Assembly (NCBI GenBank): GCA_034003765.1
Contig: JAVEXZ010000001.1
Coordinates: 1 to 64,000 of the forward strand
Origin: JAAZGD01 sp034003765
GTDB taxonomy: Bacteria; Bacillota; Clostridia; Peptostreptococcales; Anaerovoracaceae
Length of the DNA: 64,000 nucleotides
Reading direction: 5' to 3'
A program made the position numbers and the translations under genes. A model generated the notes under the pieces. That model was not told the origin of the DNA. It did no database searches and saw only the letters and a list, made by a program, of their open reading frames with translations. Positions 15,768 to 24,829 of this stretch are shown here, piece after piece. The first letter of the stretch is position 1. Each line of letters begins with the position of its first letter.

Positions 15768-17084
15768 TTATATCTGGTAAGTTCCCACTAAATCATAATC
15801 AAAAGCATCGGTAATAGTCACTTGGGCAAAATCTCCTGGCTCTAGTTTTACATTGGATGTGAATAAAACTCCATTGTCTATTTCGGGAGCATCGTATTCA
15901 GTCCTGCCATAATAAGATCCATCCTCTTCTTGGACTTCTACTAGGACCTTTAGACTTGTTCCTATTTTCTTTTTATTGGATTCTAGTGATACTTCAAGCT
16001 GGGCTCGCATTATTTGATCCAAACGGTCATTCTTTTCTTGTTCTGGTATTTGGTCTTGTCGTTCTCCTGCTGGAGTGTTTTCTTCTTGAGAGTAGGCAAA
16101 GACTCCTAGTCTTTCAAATTTTAGTCTTCTTACACCTTCTAGGAGGATGTCATGGTCCTCTTGGGTCTCCCCAGGAAAACCAGTAATCAGGGTTGTGCGG
16201 ATATGTATATTGGGCACTTTTTCTCTTAGATTTTTTATTGTTTGGATAATGGACTTTTCTGTTGAACGCCTTTTCATGGCTTTGAGGACTGGGTCAGATA
16301 GATGCTGAATAGGTAAGTCAATGTACTTACAGATTTTTTTCTCTTCAGCCATAACTGCAATAAGTTCTCGACTTATTCTGTCTTCATAGCAATACATAAG
16401 CCTAATCCACTCAATGCCATCAATTTTGCAAAGTTCCCTTAACAAGTCTGGAAGTTTAATTGTTCCATAGATATCTTGACCATAAAGGGTTACATCTTGG
16501 GCAATAAGGATTAGCTCCTTGCAGCCTTTTTTAGAAAGCCACTGGGCTTCCTCTATGATTTCTGACCTTGGGCGACTTCTAAAGTGGCCTCTTATTTCAG
16601 GAATTACGCAGTAGGTGCAATGGTTGTCGCAGCCTTCTGCAATTCTAAGGGTTGCACTATAAAAATTAGGCTTGAGTTTTCTGCTATTGTAGCACAAAAA
16701 ATCATCAGGCTTAGGGTTGAGATATTTCTTGCGATGGCCCTTTTTATAGTCAGCCAGAATTTGAGCTAGGTGTTGGTAATCGTTGACTCCAAGGAGTATA
16801 TCCACCTCTTCCATGGTTTCATAGAGGGATTCACCGTAGCGCATGGAAAGGCACCCTGTTACAACCATAATACTATTGGGTTTCTTCATGGCAGTTAGTT
16901 CAAATATTCGGTCTATGGATTCTCTTTTTGCATCATTAATAAAGCCACAAGTGTTGACTATTACTACGTCAGCCTCTTGAGGACTTTCAACCAAAAGATT
17001 GCCCGCTGCCTCTAAAAGGCCGCAGGCATGTTCTGTGTCGTTCATATTCTTGGGACATCCTAGGGTATCAAAATATATTTTCAT
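15768..17084 (-). CDS. rimO: Ribosomal protein S12 methylthiotransferase RimO
   Basis: RimO adds a methylthio group to an aspartate of ribosomal protein S12 using two [4Fe-4S] clusters and SAM. Visible are the N-terminal UPF0004 domain (FDTLGCPKNMNDTEHACGLL, VNTCGFI), the radical SAM motif CDNHCTYC near residue 152, and a C-terminal TRAM domain (about 375-438). GCPKN and the 438-residue length favour RimO over MiaB. It lies 2 bp after ftsK and 19 bp before pgsA. Confidence 0.94.
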   Translation of the reverse strand: MKIYFDTLGCPKNMNDTEHACGLLEAAGNLLVESPQEADVVIVNTCGFINDAKRESIDRIFELTAMKKPNSIMVVTGCLSMRYGESLYETMEEVDILLGVNDYQHLAQILADYKKGHRKKYLNPKPDDFLCYNSRKLKPNFYSATLRIAEGCDNHCTYCVIPEIRGHFRSRPRSEIIEEAQWLSKKGCKELILIAQDVTLYGQDIYGTIKLPDLLRELCKIDGIEWIRLMYCYEDRISRELIAVMAEEKKICKYIDLPIQHLSDPVLKAMKRRSTEKSIIQTIKNLREKVPNIHIRTTLITGFPGETQEDHDILLEGVRRLKFERLGVFAYSQEENTPAGERQDQIPEQEKNDRLDQIMRAQLEVSLESNKKKIGTSLKVLVEVQEEDGSYYGRTEYDAPEIDNGVLFTSNVKLEPGDFAQVTITDAFDYDLVGTYQI

Positions 17085-17086
17085 AA

Positions 17087-19690
17087 TTACTGTTCTTCGT
17101 CTTCTTCCTCTTGTATGCCCTTCATTGCATAATAGTCAACCTCTGTCCAAATAACTTGTCTTGGGCGAGATCCATCTGCTGGGCCTATAATATCTCTTGC
17201 TTCCATTTGATCTATCATTCTAGCAGCTCGATTGTATCCTATTCTAAACCTTCTTTGTAACATAGATACAGAGGCTTGTTTGGCATGAATAACAGCCTCA
17301 ATGGCTTCGTCAATTAGATCGTCATAATCCTCTAGAGTATCCTTTTCTTCAGATTTTTCTATCTTTGAGAGAATACTATCCTTATAGCCTATTTCTGAAC
17401 CTTGGGATTTTACAAATTCAATAACCTTTGCTACATCACCATCTGAGATAAAGGACCCTTGAACTCTTATGGGTTTATTCAAGCTTTGAGGACTAAAGAG
17501 CATATCTCCTTTTCCTACCAGTTTTTCTGCTCCTGCCATATCAAGTATGGTTCTTGAGTCAAATTGGCTGGACACAGAAAAGGCTATTCTTGAAGGTATG
17601 TTGGCTTTAATTACTCCTGTAATTATGTCTACAGATGGCCTTTGGGTTGCAACAATTAGGTGCATTCCTGCTGCCCTTGCCATTTGTGCTAGGCGGCAAA
17701 TAGATTCTTCCACCTTATTTGGTGCTGCCATCATTAGGTCAGCCAGTTCGTCGATTATAATAACGATTTGTGGTAGGCACTTGTCCTCTTCTTTGTTCTT
17801 CCTCATCTTTTCATTGAAATGGGCTAAGTCCCTTACAGAAACCTCGGCAAAGCCTTTGTAGCGGTCTGTCATTTCTGTTACTGCCCAGTTAAGGGCTGCC
17901 GCTGCCTTGTTGGGGTCAGTTACAACTGGTATCAAAAGATGGGGTATACCGTTGTAGCCTCCAAGTTCAACAACCTTGGGGTCAATAAGAACAAGTCTCA
18001 CATCTTCAGGACTTGCCTTGTATAGGATGCTGGTTAAGATGGCATTTATGCATACACTTTTACCACTGCCAGTGGAACCTGCTATAAGTAGGTGGGGCAT
18101 TTCCTTTAAGTCTGCTATTATTGGGGTTCCAGATAAGTCTTTACCTATGGGAAAAGCAATCTTAGACTTGGCTGCCTTAAATTCTTTGCTCCCAATCATA
18201 TCTCTAATGGAAACAAGGTTGAGGCTTTCATTTTCAACTTCAATACCTACTGCTGCTTTGCCAGGAATGGGAGCTTCTAAACGTATGCTCTTTGCTTCTA
18301 GGTTCAAGGCAATATCATCTGCCAAACGGGTAATACTACTTACTTTAACTCCAACGTCAGGCTGAATCTCATATCGGGTTACAGTTGGCCCTTGGGTAAC
18401 CTGTACAACCTTGGCCCCCACATTAAAGTTCCTTAATGTATCTTCAAGCTTTTTGGCCTTTTCTCTTAGGTCTTGGCCGTCAGAAGAAGGCTTCTTGGCA
18501 ACACTTTCACTTAAGAGGCTTAGGGGTGGAAATTCGTACTTGCCCTTAACCACTGCCCTTGTTGATTTTTCAGTGCTATCCTTTTCTTGGCTTTTATCCT
18601 CAATAACTTGATCTTGGTTTTCTCCTTCTTTACCTAGGTCTTCTCCAAGTCCAAAACCTTGAGAAAATGCTGAGGTCCCCTCTAGGCCCTTTCCAGACCC
18701 TGATTTTTCTTCTTGTTCAAACAAGCTATCATCATTCATCATTCTAAGGATTTTTAACTGGTTTTCCGACATTTTACCTGGGATATATGAGCTTTCATTT
18801 TCTTGGGTGTTTATTATCATTTCATGAAAGTCTTGAGCTTGGACAATCTCTTGTTGTAAGTGCTCTTTTTCTTTTTCTTCTGCCTGTTTGTCTAAGCGTT
18901 CTTTTTCTATTTCTTCTTGGGTTCTTGCTTTTAAGCTTTGTGTTTTGTCCGTATCCGCTTTCACAGGAACAAGGTCTTCTTGACTATCAACATATTCTGC
19001 CTCTTCTATTATGCCTGCCTTTCTTCTGGCCCTCTTCTCTCTTACCTCTTCTATGAATTGGGAGACAGGAGTGTTGATGACTAGGAGGAGGCAAATACAA
19101 ATTACCACAAGGGCAAATATCCAAAGGCCAACCTTACCAAAGGCTTTTATTAGTAGTTCCGCAAATACTGTTCCAATAAGGCCACCACCTTTTAGGGCAA
19201 CCCCATTATCAAAAAAGAGGCCAAAAGTCATGGGCCATAGCTCTAAACTTGTGGGATCTATAAAACGAGATGCATTTATTATGGCTAACATCAAGAATAT
19301 AATCATTAAGAAAAATACTGACCTGGCTGTGATATGCACCGTCTGCTTAGCAAACAAGAGGATCCCATAGAGAATAATATAATATGGCAAGACATAGGCT
19401 ATTATTCCAAAACAGCCTTTGAAGAACTTAGATAGGATTATTCCAAACTCTCCTGCTGTTGCAGTTTGAAGGGCGATTAGGAGGAATACTCCTAGGGCTA
19501 ATATAACTAGCGCCCAAATTTCATCCCTAACTCGAGACCCAGTTTTGCTTCTAACTTGAGCCTCTTGAGCTTTTCTCTGTTTTTTTGTGTATGAATCCTG
19601 GCCACTTGCAGATTTTGCCTTGCTGGTGGTTGGTTTTTTTTTGTTTTTAGATCCGGGAGGTCGCCCAGGGCCCCTCTTTTGTTCAACCAT
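17087..19690 (-). CDS. ftsK: FtsK/SpoIIIE DNA translocase
   Basis: An 867-residue septal DNA pump that clears chromosomes from the division or sporulation septum. The N-terminus has a basic AT-hook-like run (KRGPGRPPGSKNKKK), then about four membrane helices (residues 55-210), a long acidic Glu/Gln-rich linker (about 215-400), the RecA-like motor with Walker A AGSTGSGKS and Walker B VIIIDELADLM, and the C-terminal winged-helix gamma domain (ASVSMLQRRFRIGYNRAARMID). Start at 19690 (MVEQK) is supported by GGAG six bases before it. FtsK versus SpoIIIE cannot be settled by sequence alone. Confidence 0.94.
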   Translation of the reverse strand: MVEQKRGPGRPPGSKNKKKPTTSKAKSASGQDSYTKKQRKAQEAQVRSKTGSRVRDEIWALVILALGVFLLIALQTATAGEFGIILSKFFKGCFGIIAYVLPYYIILYGILLFAKQTVHITARSVFFLMIIFLMLAIINASRFIDPTSLELWPMTFGLFFDNGVALKGGGLIGTVFAELLIKAFGKVGLWIFALVVICICLLLVINTPVSQFIEEVREKRARRKAGIIEEAEYVDSQEDLVPVKADTDKTQSLKARTQEEIEKERLDKQAEEKEKEHLQQEIVQAQDFHEMIINTQENESSYIPGKMSENQLKILRMMNDDSLFEQEEKSGSGKGLEGTSAFSQGFGLGEDLGKEGENQDQVIEDKSQEKDSTEKSTRAVVKGKYEFPPLSLLSESVAKKPSSDGQDLREKAKKLEDTLRNFNVGAKVVQVTQGPTVTRYEIQPDVGVKVSSITRLADDIALNLEAKSIRLEAPIPGKAAVGIEVENESLNLVSIRDMIGSKEFKAAKSKIAFPIGKDLSGTPIIADLKEMPHLLIAGSTGSGKSVCINAILTSILYKASPEDVRLVLIDPKVVELGGYNGIPHLLIPVVTDPNKAAAALNWAVTEMTDRYKGFAEVSVRDLAHFNEKMRKNKEEDKCLPQIVIIIDELADLMMAAPNKVEESICRLAQMARAAGMHLIVATQRPSVDIITGVIKANIPSRIAFSVSSQFDSRTILDMAGAEKLVGKGDMLFSPQSLNKPIRVQGSFISDGDVAKVIEFVKSQGSEIGYKDSILSKIEKSEEKDTLEDYDDLIDEAIEAVIHAKQASVSMLQRRFRIGYNRAARMIDQMEARDIIGPADGSRPRQVIWTEVDYYAMKGIQEEEDEEQ

Positions 19691-19777
19691 TATTTTCTCC
19701 AAATTTGTCCGATAAATACCGTGGTAGTTACAACTATGTCCATATTAATTCTTTTTACCCTATAGTTTTAAGGTTTT

Positions 19778-19882
19778 GATTTTGTATATTCCTATATTTT
19801 TACCTAGGCTTAGATTTTGTATATTCCTATATTTTTACCTAGGCTTAGATTTTGTATATTCCTATATTTTTACCTAGGCTTA
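19778..19882 (-). repeat. Three identical 35-bp tandem repeats at the uppP stop codon
   Basis: Units 19778-19812, 19813-19847 and 19848-19882 are identical. The unit nearest the gene begins exactly with the uppP stop codon (19880-19882), so the array stretches from that stop toward ftsK. Each unit holds the palindrome CCTAGG. No spacers are present, so this is not CRISPR. Confidence 0.95.
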
Positions 19883-20722
19883 GATTACTAGGATATAAAT
19901 AAGTAGGGTAAGGGCTAGAGCCCATACATAATAGCTAAATATATGAAGGTTTTTACCTGCCACAACCCTTAACATGGTTTTAATGGCTAATATCCCAGAT
20001 AGGGCAGCTACTAAAACTCCAACAATAACGGGCCCAAGTAAAGTTATGCTCATTCCTTCTTGAAAAGCAGCAGGTGCTTCCAAAACCACAGATCCTAAAA
20101 TAGAGGGTATGGAAATCAGGAAGGCAAATTTAATAGCCACGTTTCGGTCAAGGCCAGTTAAGAGGCCACCAACCAGGGTTGAGCCTGACCTTGATATTCC
20201 GGGCCATATGGCGATACCTTGAAACACCCCAACCAGTAAAGCATGAGTGGTTTTAATGCCATCTTCTTTGTGGGTTGTTTTTATGGAGGCATTACGCTTT
20301 TCAGCTCCAAAGAGTAAAAAGCCAGTTATAAAGAGACCCAAGGCTACCCATCCTAGGCTTAAGTACATGGCAGAAAATGTTTCGTTAAATAGTATTCCGA
20401 TGATTCCCGTGGGAATTGTGGCTACTACTATCATGGCTCCCATACGTCTCATGGGGCTAGAGTCTAGTCTAAGGCCTTTACCAGTAAATACATCTTTTAT
20501 GGTTCTTCCTAGCTCTAGGATCAGGTCTACAATATCTGACCAATATACGAAAAATACAGAGAAGAGAGTTCCTAGATGTAAGAGTACCGCAAAGGAAAGT
20601 ACTTTATCTCCATCGATTTCAAAGAAGTTCTGTAGTATAGCTAAATGTCCAGAACTGGATATTGGTAAGAACTCTGCTAACCCTTGTACCAATCCCAGTA
20701 TTAATGCTTCAAGGTATGTCAA
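19880..20722 (-). CDS. uppP: Undecaprenyl-diphosphate phosphatase UppP (BacA)
   Basis: UppP dephosphorylates undecaprenyl pyrophosphate to recycle the wall-lipid carrier and can confer bacitracin tolerance. The two family motifs are clear: GLVQGLAEFLPISSSGHL near the N-terminus and the IAIWPGISRSGST motif near residue 172. About eight membrane helices over 280 residues. Start codon is TTG, preceded by AAGGGG. Divergent from asd. Confidence 0.95.
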   Translation of the reverse strand: MTYLEALILGLVQGLAEFLPISSSGHLAILQNFFEIDGDKVLSFAVLLHLGTLFSVFFVYWSDIVDLILELGRTIKDVFTGKGLRLDSSPMRRMGAMIVVATIPTGIIGILFNETFSAMYLSLGWVALGLFITGFLLFGAEKRNASIKTTHKEDGIKTTHALLVGVFQGIAIWPGISRSGSTLVGGLLTGLDRNVAIKFAFLISIPSILGSVVLEAPAAFQEGMSITLLGPVIVGVLVAALSGILAIKTMLRVVAGKNLHIFSYYVWALALTLLIYILVI

Positions 20723-20865
20723 TTCTAGTCCCCTTTCAAAGGCAATTTTCGATACTCATTATACCATAGGCCGGGGCAAATAAATATGGATATTTCCTAT
20801 TCCCCCTTACTTACAAGGATAAAATGTGTATAATAAGATTAATTGATTTTAGGAGGATAATGAAA

Positions 20866-21861
20866 ATGAATAAAAAGCCAAACATAGCTATTGTAGGTGC
20901 TACAGGATTAGTAGGCGGCACAGTCCTAAAGGTTTTAGAAGAACGAAACTTTCCCTTTAATAATTGTTACATGATGGCATCTTCTCGAACAGCAGGAGGA
21001 AGTGTTAATTTTAAAGGTAAGGATTACCTTGTTGAGGAGTTGACGGAAAAGAGTTTTGATAAGGATATAGATATTGCTATTTTTTCTGCAGGTGGAAGTA
21101 CATCAGAAAAATTTGCCCCTGTAGCTGCCTCAAAGGGCTGTATAGTTATTGATAATAGCAGTGCATGGAGGATGGACAAGACAGTTCCTTTAGTGGTCCC
21201 CGAGGTTAACTCTGGGGATATTTCCTGGAACAAGGGTATTATAGCTAATCCCAACTGTTCTACAATACAAGCTGTGGTTCCCTTAAAACCCCTTTATGAT
21301 AAGTATGGTATTAAAAGGATCATCTACTCTACCTATCAGGCGGTTTCTGGGTCTGGCCTTAAGGGAATTCAGGACCTAGAAAATGGTTTGGCTGGAATTG
21401 GAGAGCCTATAGCTTATCCCCACCAAATAGCAAACAACTGTATCCCTCATATTGATGTTTTTCTTGAAAATGGATATACAAAAGAAGAAATGAAAATGAT
21501 CAATGAAACCCACAAGATACTGGGAGATGATAATATTAAAATTACTGCTACCACTGTAAGGGTACCTGTTTTTGACTGTCACAGCGAAGCGATTAATATA
21601 GAATTAGATAAACCTTTCAACTTAGATGAAGTAAAAGACCTTTTAGCTAAGTCTCCTGGTCTTGTTCTACAAGATAAGCCTTTTGAAAACCTTTACCCTA
21701 TGGCCAAAGATGTTGCAGGGCGAGATGAGGTATTTGTAGGAAGAGTTAGGCGAGATTTTTCTGTGGCTAACGGCTTAAACATATGGGTTGTTGCAGATAA
21801 TATTAGAAAAGGCGCTGCCACTAATGCTGTGCAAATTGCGGAAGAAGTCTTAAAACTCTAG
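20866..21861 (+). CDS. asd: Aspartate-semialdehyde dehydrogenase
   Basis: Asd reduces aspartyl-4-phosphate to aspartate semialdehyde for lysine, threonine, methionine and diaminopimelate synthesis. The NADP-binding loop IAIVGATGLVGGTVL, the active-site cysteine in ANPNCSTIQ, and the catalytic HKI(L) segment (NETHKILGD) are visible. Start at 20866 (MNKKPNIA) is nine bases after AGGAGG; an ATG two codons upstream is only three bases from it. A TATAAT at 20829-20834 may be its -10 box. Monocistronic, divergent from uppP. Confidence 0.94.
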   Translation: MNKKPNIAIVGATGLVGGTVLKVLEERNFPFNNCYMMASSRTAGGSVNFKGKDYLVEELTEKSFDKDIDIAIFSAGGSTSEKFAPVAASKGCIVIDNSSAWRMDKTVPLVVPEVNSGDISWNKGIIANPNCSTIQAVVPLKPLYDKYGIKRIIYSTYQAVSGSGLKGIQDLENGLAGIGEPIAYPHQIANNCIPHIDVFLENGYTKEEMKMINETHKILGDDNIKITATTVRVPVFDCHSEAINIELDKPFNLDEVKDLLAKSPGLVLQDKPFENLYPMAKDVAGRDEVFVGRVRRDFSVANGLNIWVVADNIRKGAATNAVQIAEEVLKL

Positions 21862-21906
21862 TTTTTAAGGAAAGGGAGATTTTTTGAAGTGTGTTTCCCG
21901 GAAATT

Positions 21907-22002
21907 GTTAAGTTAAGTGAATTTCTCTGGCTTTATAAAGAGTGAATTTAGCTATATGTTAAGCTAAGTGAATTTCGCTGGCTTTACAAAAAATGGATTT
22001 AT
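21907..22002. repeat. Tandem pair of about 51-bp imperfect repeats
   Basis: The segment starting GTTAAGTTAAGTGAATTTCT at 21907 recurs from 21958 with a few substitutions (about 40 of 45 positions agree by eye). It lies in the 292-bp gap after asd, which otherwise holds only AT-rich DNA and the upstream region of the next gene. Confidence 0.75.
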
Positions 22003-22153
22003 TAAATGTGGATTTATTCGAATTTTAATAAAAGCAGGTTTCACTGTATTTATAAGTTGATTGATCTATTTTGCTTTGATGTGGAACTTATTCCCAAAAA
22101 CTCCGTCTTAAGTTATGAGAGATATAGTTTCAAAATAGACTGGAGTATTAGAA

Positions 22154-23077
22154 ATGAAAAAGAAGACTACTTTTAAAAGAATGGCAAGTGCCTTATTGTT
22201 GGTGACACTTATGGCAACAAGTGTTTTTGCAGCCACCGCAACAGCAGAAAATCTAAAAGCTGCACCTGAAGAAACATCCAACATGTTGGTTTCTGGAAAG
22301 GTTGAGTCTGTGGTAGTTGGGGCTGAATACAACACTATAGAGATAACAAACGATAGTGGAGGTATGGTTTTCCACATGAAGAAGACAGTTTTTGTGGTAG
22401 ACCAAGCTACAAACAAGCTTTTGTCCCTAGATGCTGTCAAAAAGGGAATGAAAATTACTGTTGTTGTGGATAAGATGGCACCTATGACTATGAGTCTTCC
22501 TGGCCAAACCAGCGGAGCTCTTGGAGTTGTAATAACAAGTGATCTGGGTTCTATTGACCTTTCTGTATATGATGATGCCCTAGTTAACTTGGAAAATACT
22601 TTGGCATTAAACATCCACTCAACCACCCAAATTGCCCACGAAAAAGGTTTGAAAATGATCTTTGGAGCTGAGGACTTAAAAGGAAAAGAATGTTTAGTAT
22701 TATATAGCTTCGCCACATTCAGTATCCCCTCTCAAACTACTCCTGAATTTGTCGTAATTTTAGCTGGGTCTGATGATGGAGTTGAAGATTACATAAATAT
22801 CGAAATTACAGATGATGCAGCAAAGGCAACTTACCTTCCACTTAGAGCGCTTGCTGAGGCAAAAGGATATGAAGTGAGATGGGTTTCTCATGCTAAACCA
22901 ATTCTCTTATCAAAAGATGATATCGAGATAGAGCTCCTTATTGGAGAAACAAGTTTCGTCTTTACCCATATGACAAAAGACATTAAGCCACTAGACCGAA
23001 TGAGCAAACTTGATCTTATAGTTATGCTTGAAAGTGGAATAACCATGGTTCCTAGTACATTCATTGATGCCCTATAA
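22154..23077 (+). CDS. Secreted protein with copper amine oxidase N-terminal-like domain
   Basis: The 307-residue protein has a signal peptide (MKKKTTFKRMASALLLVTLMA..., cleavage near residue 27 after VFAATATA). The C-terminal third (TYLPLRALAEAKGYEVRWV ... IELLIGETSFVF) matches the copper amine oxidase N-terminal-like domain, a stalk domain common in secreted proteins of anaerobic Firmicutes. No catalytic oxidase domain is present. The middle (about 40-200) is beta-rich and unassigned. GGAG eight bases upstream sets the start. Probably a cell-envelope protein; role unknown. Confidence 0.82.
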   Translation: MKKKTTFKRMASALLLVTLMATSVFAATATAENLKAAPEETSNMLVSGKVESVVVGAEYNTIEITNDSGGMVFHMKKTVFVVDQATNKLLSLDAVKKGMKITVVVDKMAPMTMSLPGQTSGALGVVITSDLGSIDLSVYDDALVNLENTLALNIHSTTQIAHEKGLKMIFGAEDLKGKECLVLYSFATFSIPSQTTPEFVVILAGSDDGVEDYINIEITDDAAKATYLPLRALAEAKGYEVRWVSHAKPILLSKDDIEIELLIGETSFVFTHMTKDIKPLDRMSKLDLIVMLESGITMVPSTFIDAL

Positions 23078-23107
23078 AAAGCCTGATATAATCATAAGAA
23101 CTTAAGT

Positions 23108-23149
23108 AGAGGGACTAATTATATTGGATAGTTAGCCCCTCTTTTTTTT
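23108..23149 (+). terminator. Intrinsic terminator after the secreted protein gene
   Basis: Arms at 23108-23122 and 23128-23142 (two mismatches) followed by eight T residues to 23149. Confidence 0.85.
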
Positions 23150-23174
23150 GGTCTCTTGGGTCTAACTGAATAAA

Positions 23175-23211
23175 AAACGGCTTCTATTCATAGAATGAAT
23201 TTAAGCCGTTT
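23175..23211 (-). terminator. Second hairpin between convergent genes
   Basis: AAACGGCTT (23175-23183) pairs with AAGCCGTTT (23203-23211) with an inner ATTCAT/ATGAAT stem; a T-rich run follows on the minus strand. It probably backs up the rpmF terminator. Confidence 0.6.
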
Positions 23212-23250
23212 CTAAAAATATATTTAATGAATTATGATTGTCTTAATAAA

Positions 23251-23273
23251 ACAGCGCAGATAAACTGCGCTGT
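23251..23273 (-). terminator. Intrinsic terminator of rpmF
   Basis: Perfect 9-bp stem ACAGCGCAG/CTGCGCTGT with a 5-nt loop, followed on the minus strand by TTTTATT, 12 bp after the rpmF stop. Confidence 0.85.
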
Positions 23274-23285
23274 CATTGAATTCCG

Positions 23286-23465
23286 TTATTGCTCAGATAC
23301 AATTTCTTTCCCGTTATAATAGTTGCAATTTGGGCATACTCGATGAGGAAGCTTTGGCTCGTGGCACTGTGGACAAATGGATAATCCAGGGGCTTTCATC
23401 TTCATATTAGGGGCTCTTCTTTTGTCTCTTCTAGCACTGGAAGTCCTATTTTTTGGAACTGCCAT
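23286..23465 (-). CDS. rpmF: 50S ribosomal protein L32
   Basis: A 59-residue protein reading MAVPKNRTSSARRDKRRA, then a zinc ribbon CPQC...CPNC typical of the zinc-binding form of L32. AAGGAGGTGTAAAT precedes the ATG. Its DUF177 (yceD) companion, usual between ackA and rpmF in Firmicutes, is absent: only 110 bp separate ackA and rpmF. Confidence 0.95.
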   Translation of the reverse strand: MAVPKNRTSSARRDKRRAPNMKMKAPGLSICPQCHEPKLPHRVCPNCNYYNGKEIVSEQ

Positions 23466-23551
23466 ATTTACACCTCCTTACAAGATATTGTTCAAATACC
23501 AACTTTCGAACTTCTAAATTATATATAAAGCACCGTCCAATGTCAACCGTT

Positions 23552-23597
23552 ATTTTTTAGAAACAATTTCAAAACCTATTTTTTGGAAACAATTTCA
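23552..23597 (-). repeat. Duplicated 3' end of ackA
   Basis: The 20-bp segment 23578-23597, holding the end of ackA and the first base of its stop region, recurs at 23552-23571 with one mismatch, offset 26 bp. On the minus strand both read GAAATTGTTTC then YAAAAAATA. Confidence 0.8.
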
Positions 23598-24775
23598 TGT
23601 GTGTCTCTTGCAATAACAAGCTCTTCATTTGTTGGAACAAGAAGAATCCTTACCTTTGAATTAGGTGTGGATAAATCAGTCTCCTTACCTCTTACATTAT
23701 TTGCTTCTGGTGAAAGCTCAATTCCCAAGTTTTCAAGGTCTTTGCAGATTAATGCCCGCATGTCTATATCGTTTTCACCAACACCTGCTGTAAATATTAT
23801 GGCATCTGCACCATTTAATTCTGCAAAGTAGGAACCAATATAGTGCTTTACCCGATGGGCGAAGACTTCTATTGCAAGATTTGCCCGGTAGTTACCTTCA
23901 GCTGCTGCAGTTTCAATATCTCTAAAATCTGATGAAACTCCTGATATTCCCAGTACTCCAGACTGCTTATTAAGAACTGTGTTAATGGCATCTACTGAAA
24001 CTTTTTCTTTTTCTGCTAAAAAAGAAATGATAGCAGGATCAATATCCCCAGATCTAGTTCCCATAACCAGGCCTTCAAGGGGAGTGAACCCCATAGATGT
24101 ATTAATACAAACTCCATTTTTAATGGCGCTTATTGAGGCTCCATTTCCTAAATGGCAAGATATAGACTTAAAGTTATTGGGGTCTCTTCCCATCATCTCT
24201 GCTGCTCTTTGAGAAACGTATTTGTGGGAAGTTCCGTGGAAACCATAACGGCGAACTCCATACTTTTCATAGTATTCATAAGGAATAGCATAGATATATG
24301 CAGATGGCTCCATGGTCTGATGGAAGGCTGTATCAAAAACACCAACCATGGGGATATTTGGCATCAAATCTTTGCAAGCAGCTATACCTAAAAGGTTTGG
24401 AGGATTGTGCAAAGGAGCAAGTTCAACGCATTCTTCTAGGGCAGCTATTACATCCTCTGTTATTAGTACAGAAGAAGCATACTTTTCACCTGCATGGACA
24501 ACCCTGTGGCCAACAGCAGCGATATCATCCATAGAGTCGAGTACACCATGGCCTACAGCAACTAATACGTCTAGTACGTGGCCTATAGCTTCTTTGTGAT
24601 CCTTCATAGGGACTTCTAATTTGAACTTGTCCTGGCCTGTTTTTTCGTGGGTTAGTAAAGACCCTCTAATCCCGATTCTTTCTACCAAGCCTTTTGCTAA
24701 AAGATTCTCATTTTCCATATCAAGTACCTGATATTTCAATGAGGAGCTTCCGCAGTTAATTACCAATACCTTCAT
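23576..24775 (-). CDS. ackA: Acetate kinase
   Basis: AckA interconverts acetyl phosphate plus ADP and acetate plus ATP, the main substrate-level ATP step in fermenting clostridia. ASKHA-fold motifs are present: VLVINCGSSSLKYQ at the start, GFHGTSHKYVS with the active-site His, HLGNGASISAIKNG, and FTAGVGEND. Length is 399, typical. Start has GGAGG seven bases upstream. The pta gene is not adjacent. A duplicated 3' end follows the stop. Confidence 0.96.
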   Translation of the reverse strand: MKVLVINCGSSSLKYQVLDMENENLLAKGLVERIGIRGSLLTHEKTGQDKFKLEVPMKDHKEAIGHVLDVLVAVGHGVLDSMDDIAAVGHRVVHAGEKYASSVLITEDVIAALEECVELAPLHNPPNLLGIAACKDLMPNIPMVGVFDTAFHQTMEPSAYIYAIPYEYYEKYGVRRYGFHGTSHKYVSQRAAEMMGRDPNNFKSISCHLGNGASISAIKNGVCINTSMGFTPLEGLVMGTRSGDIDPAIISFLAEKEKVSVDAINTVLNKQSGVLGISGVSSDFRDIETAAAEGNYRANLAIEVFAHRVKHYIGSYFAELNGADAIIFTAGVGENDIDMRALICKDLENLGIELSPEANNVRGKETDLSTPNSKVRILLVPTNEELVIARDTHEIVSKK

Positions 24776-24829
24776 ATATCTTCCTCCTCGTATAATATTA
24801 TTATCGCCTCGTAAGGCATTATCGACTTA

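Noticed and set aside
19778..19882. Possible terminator of uppP
   Set aside because: No stable stem with T-run; the CCTAGG palindrome is too short.
22108..22716. Minus-strand 202-codon open frame
   Set aside because: Antisense to the secreted-protein gene, which has a signal peptide, ribosome site, terminator and recognisable domain.
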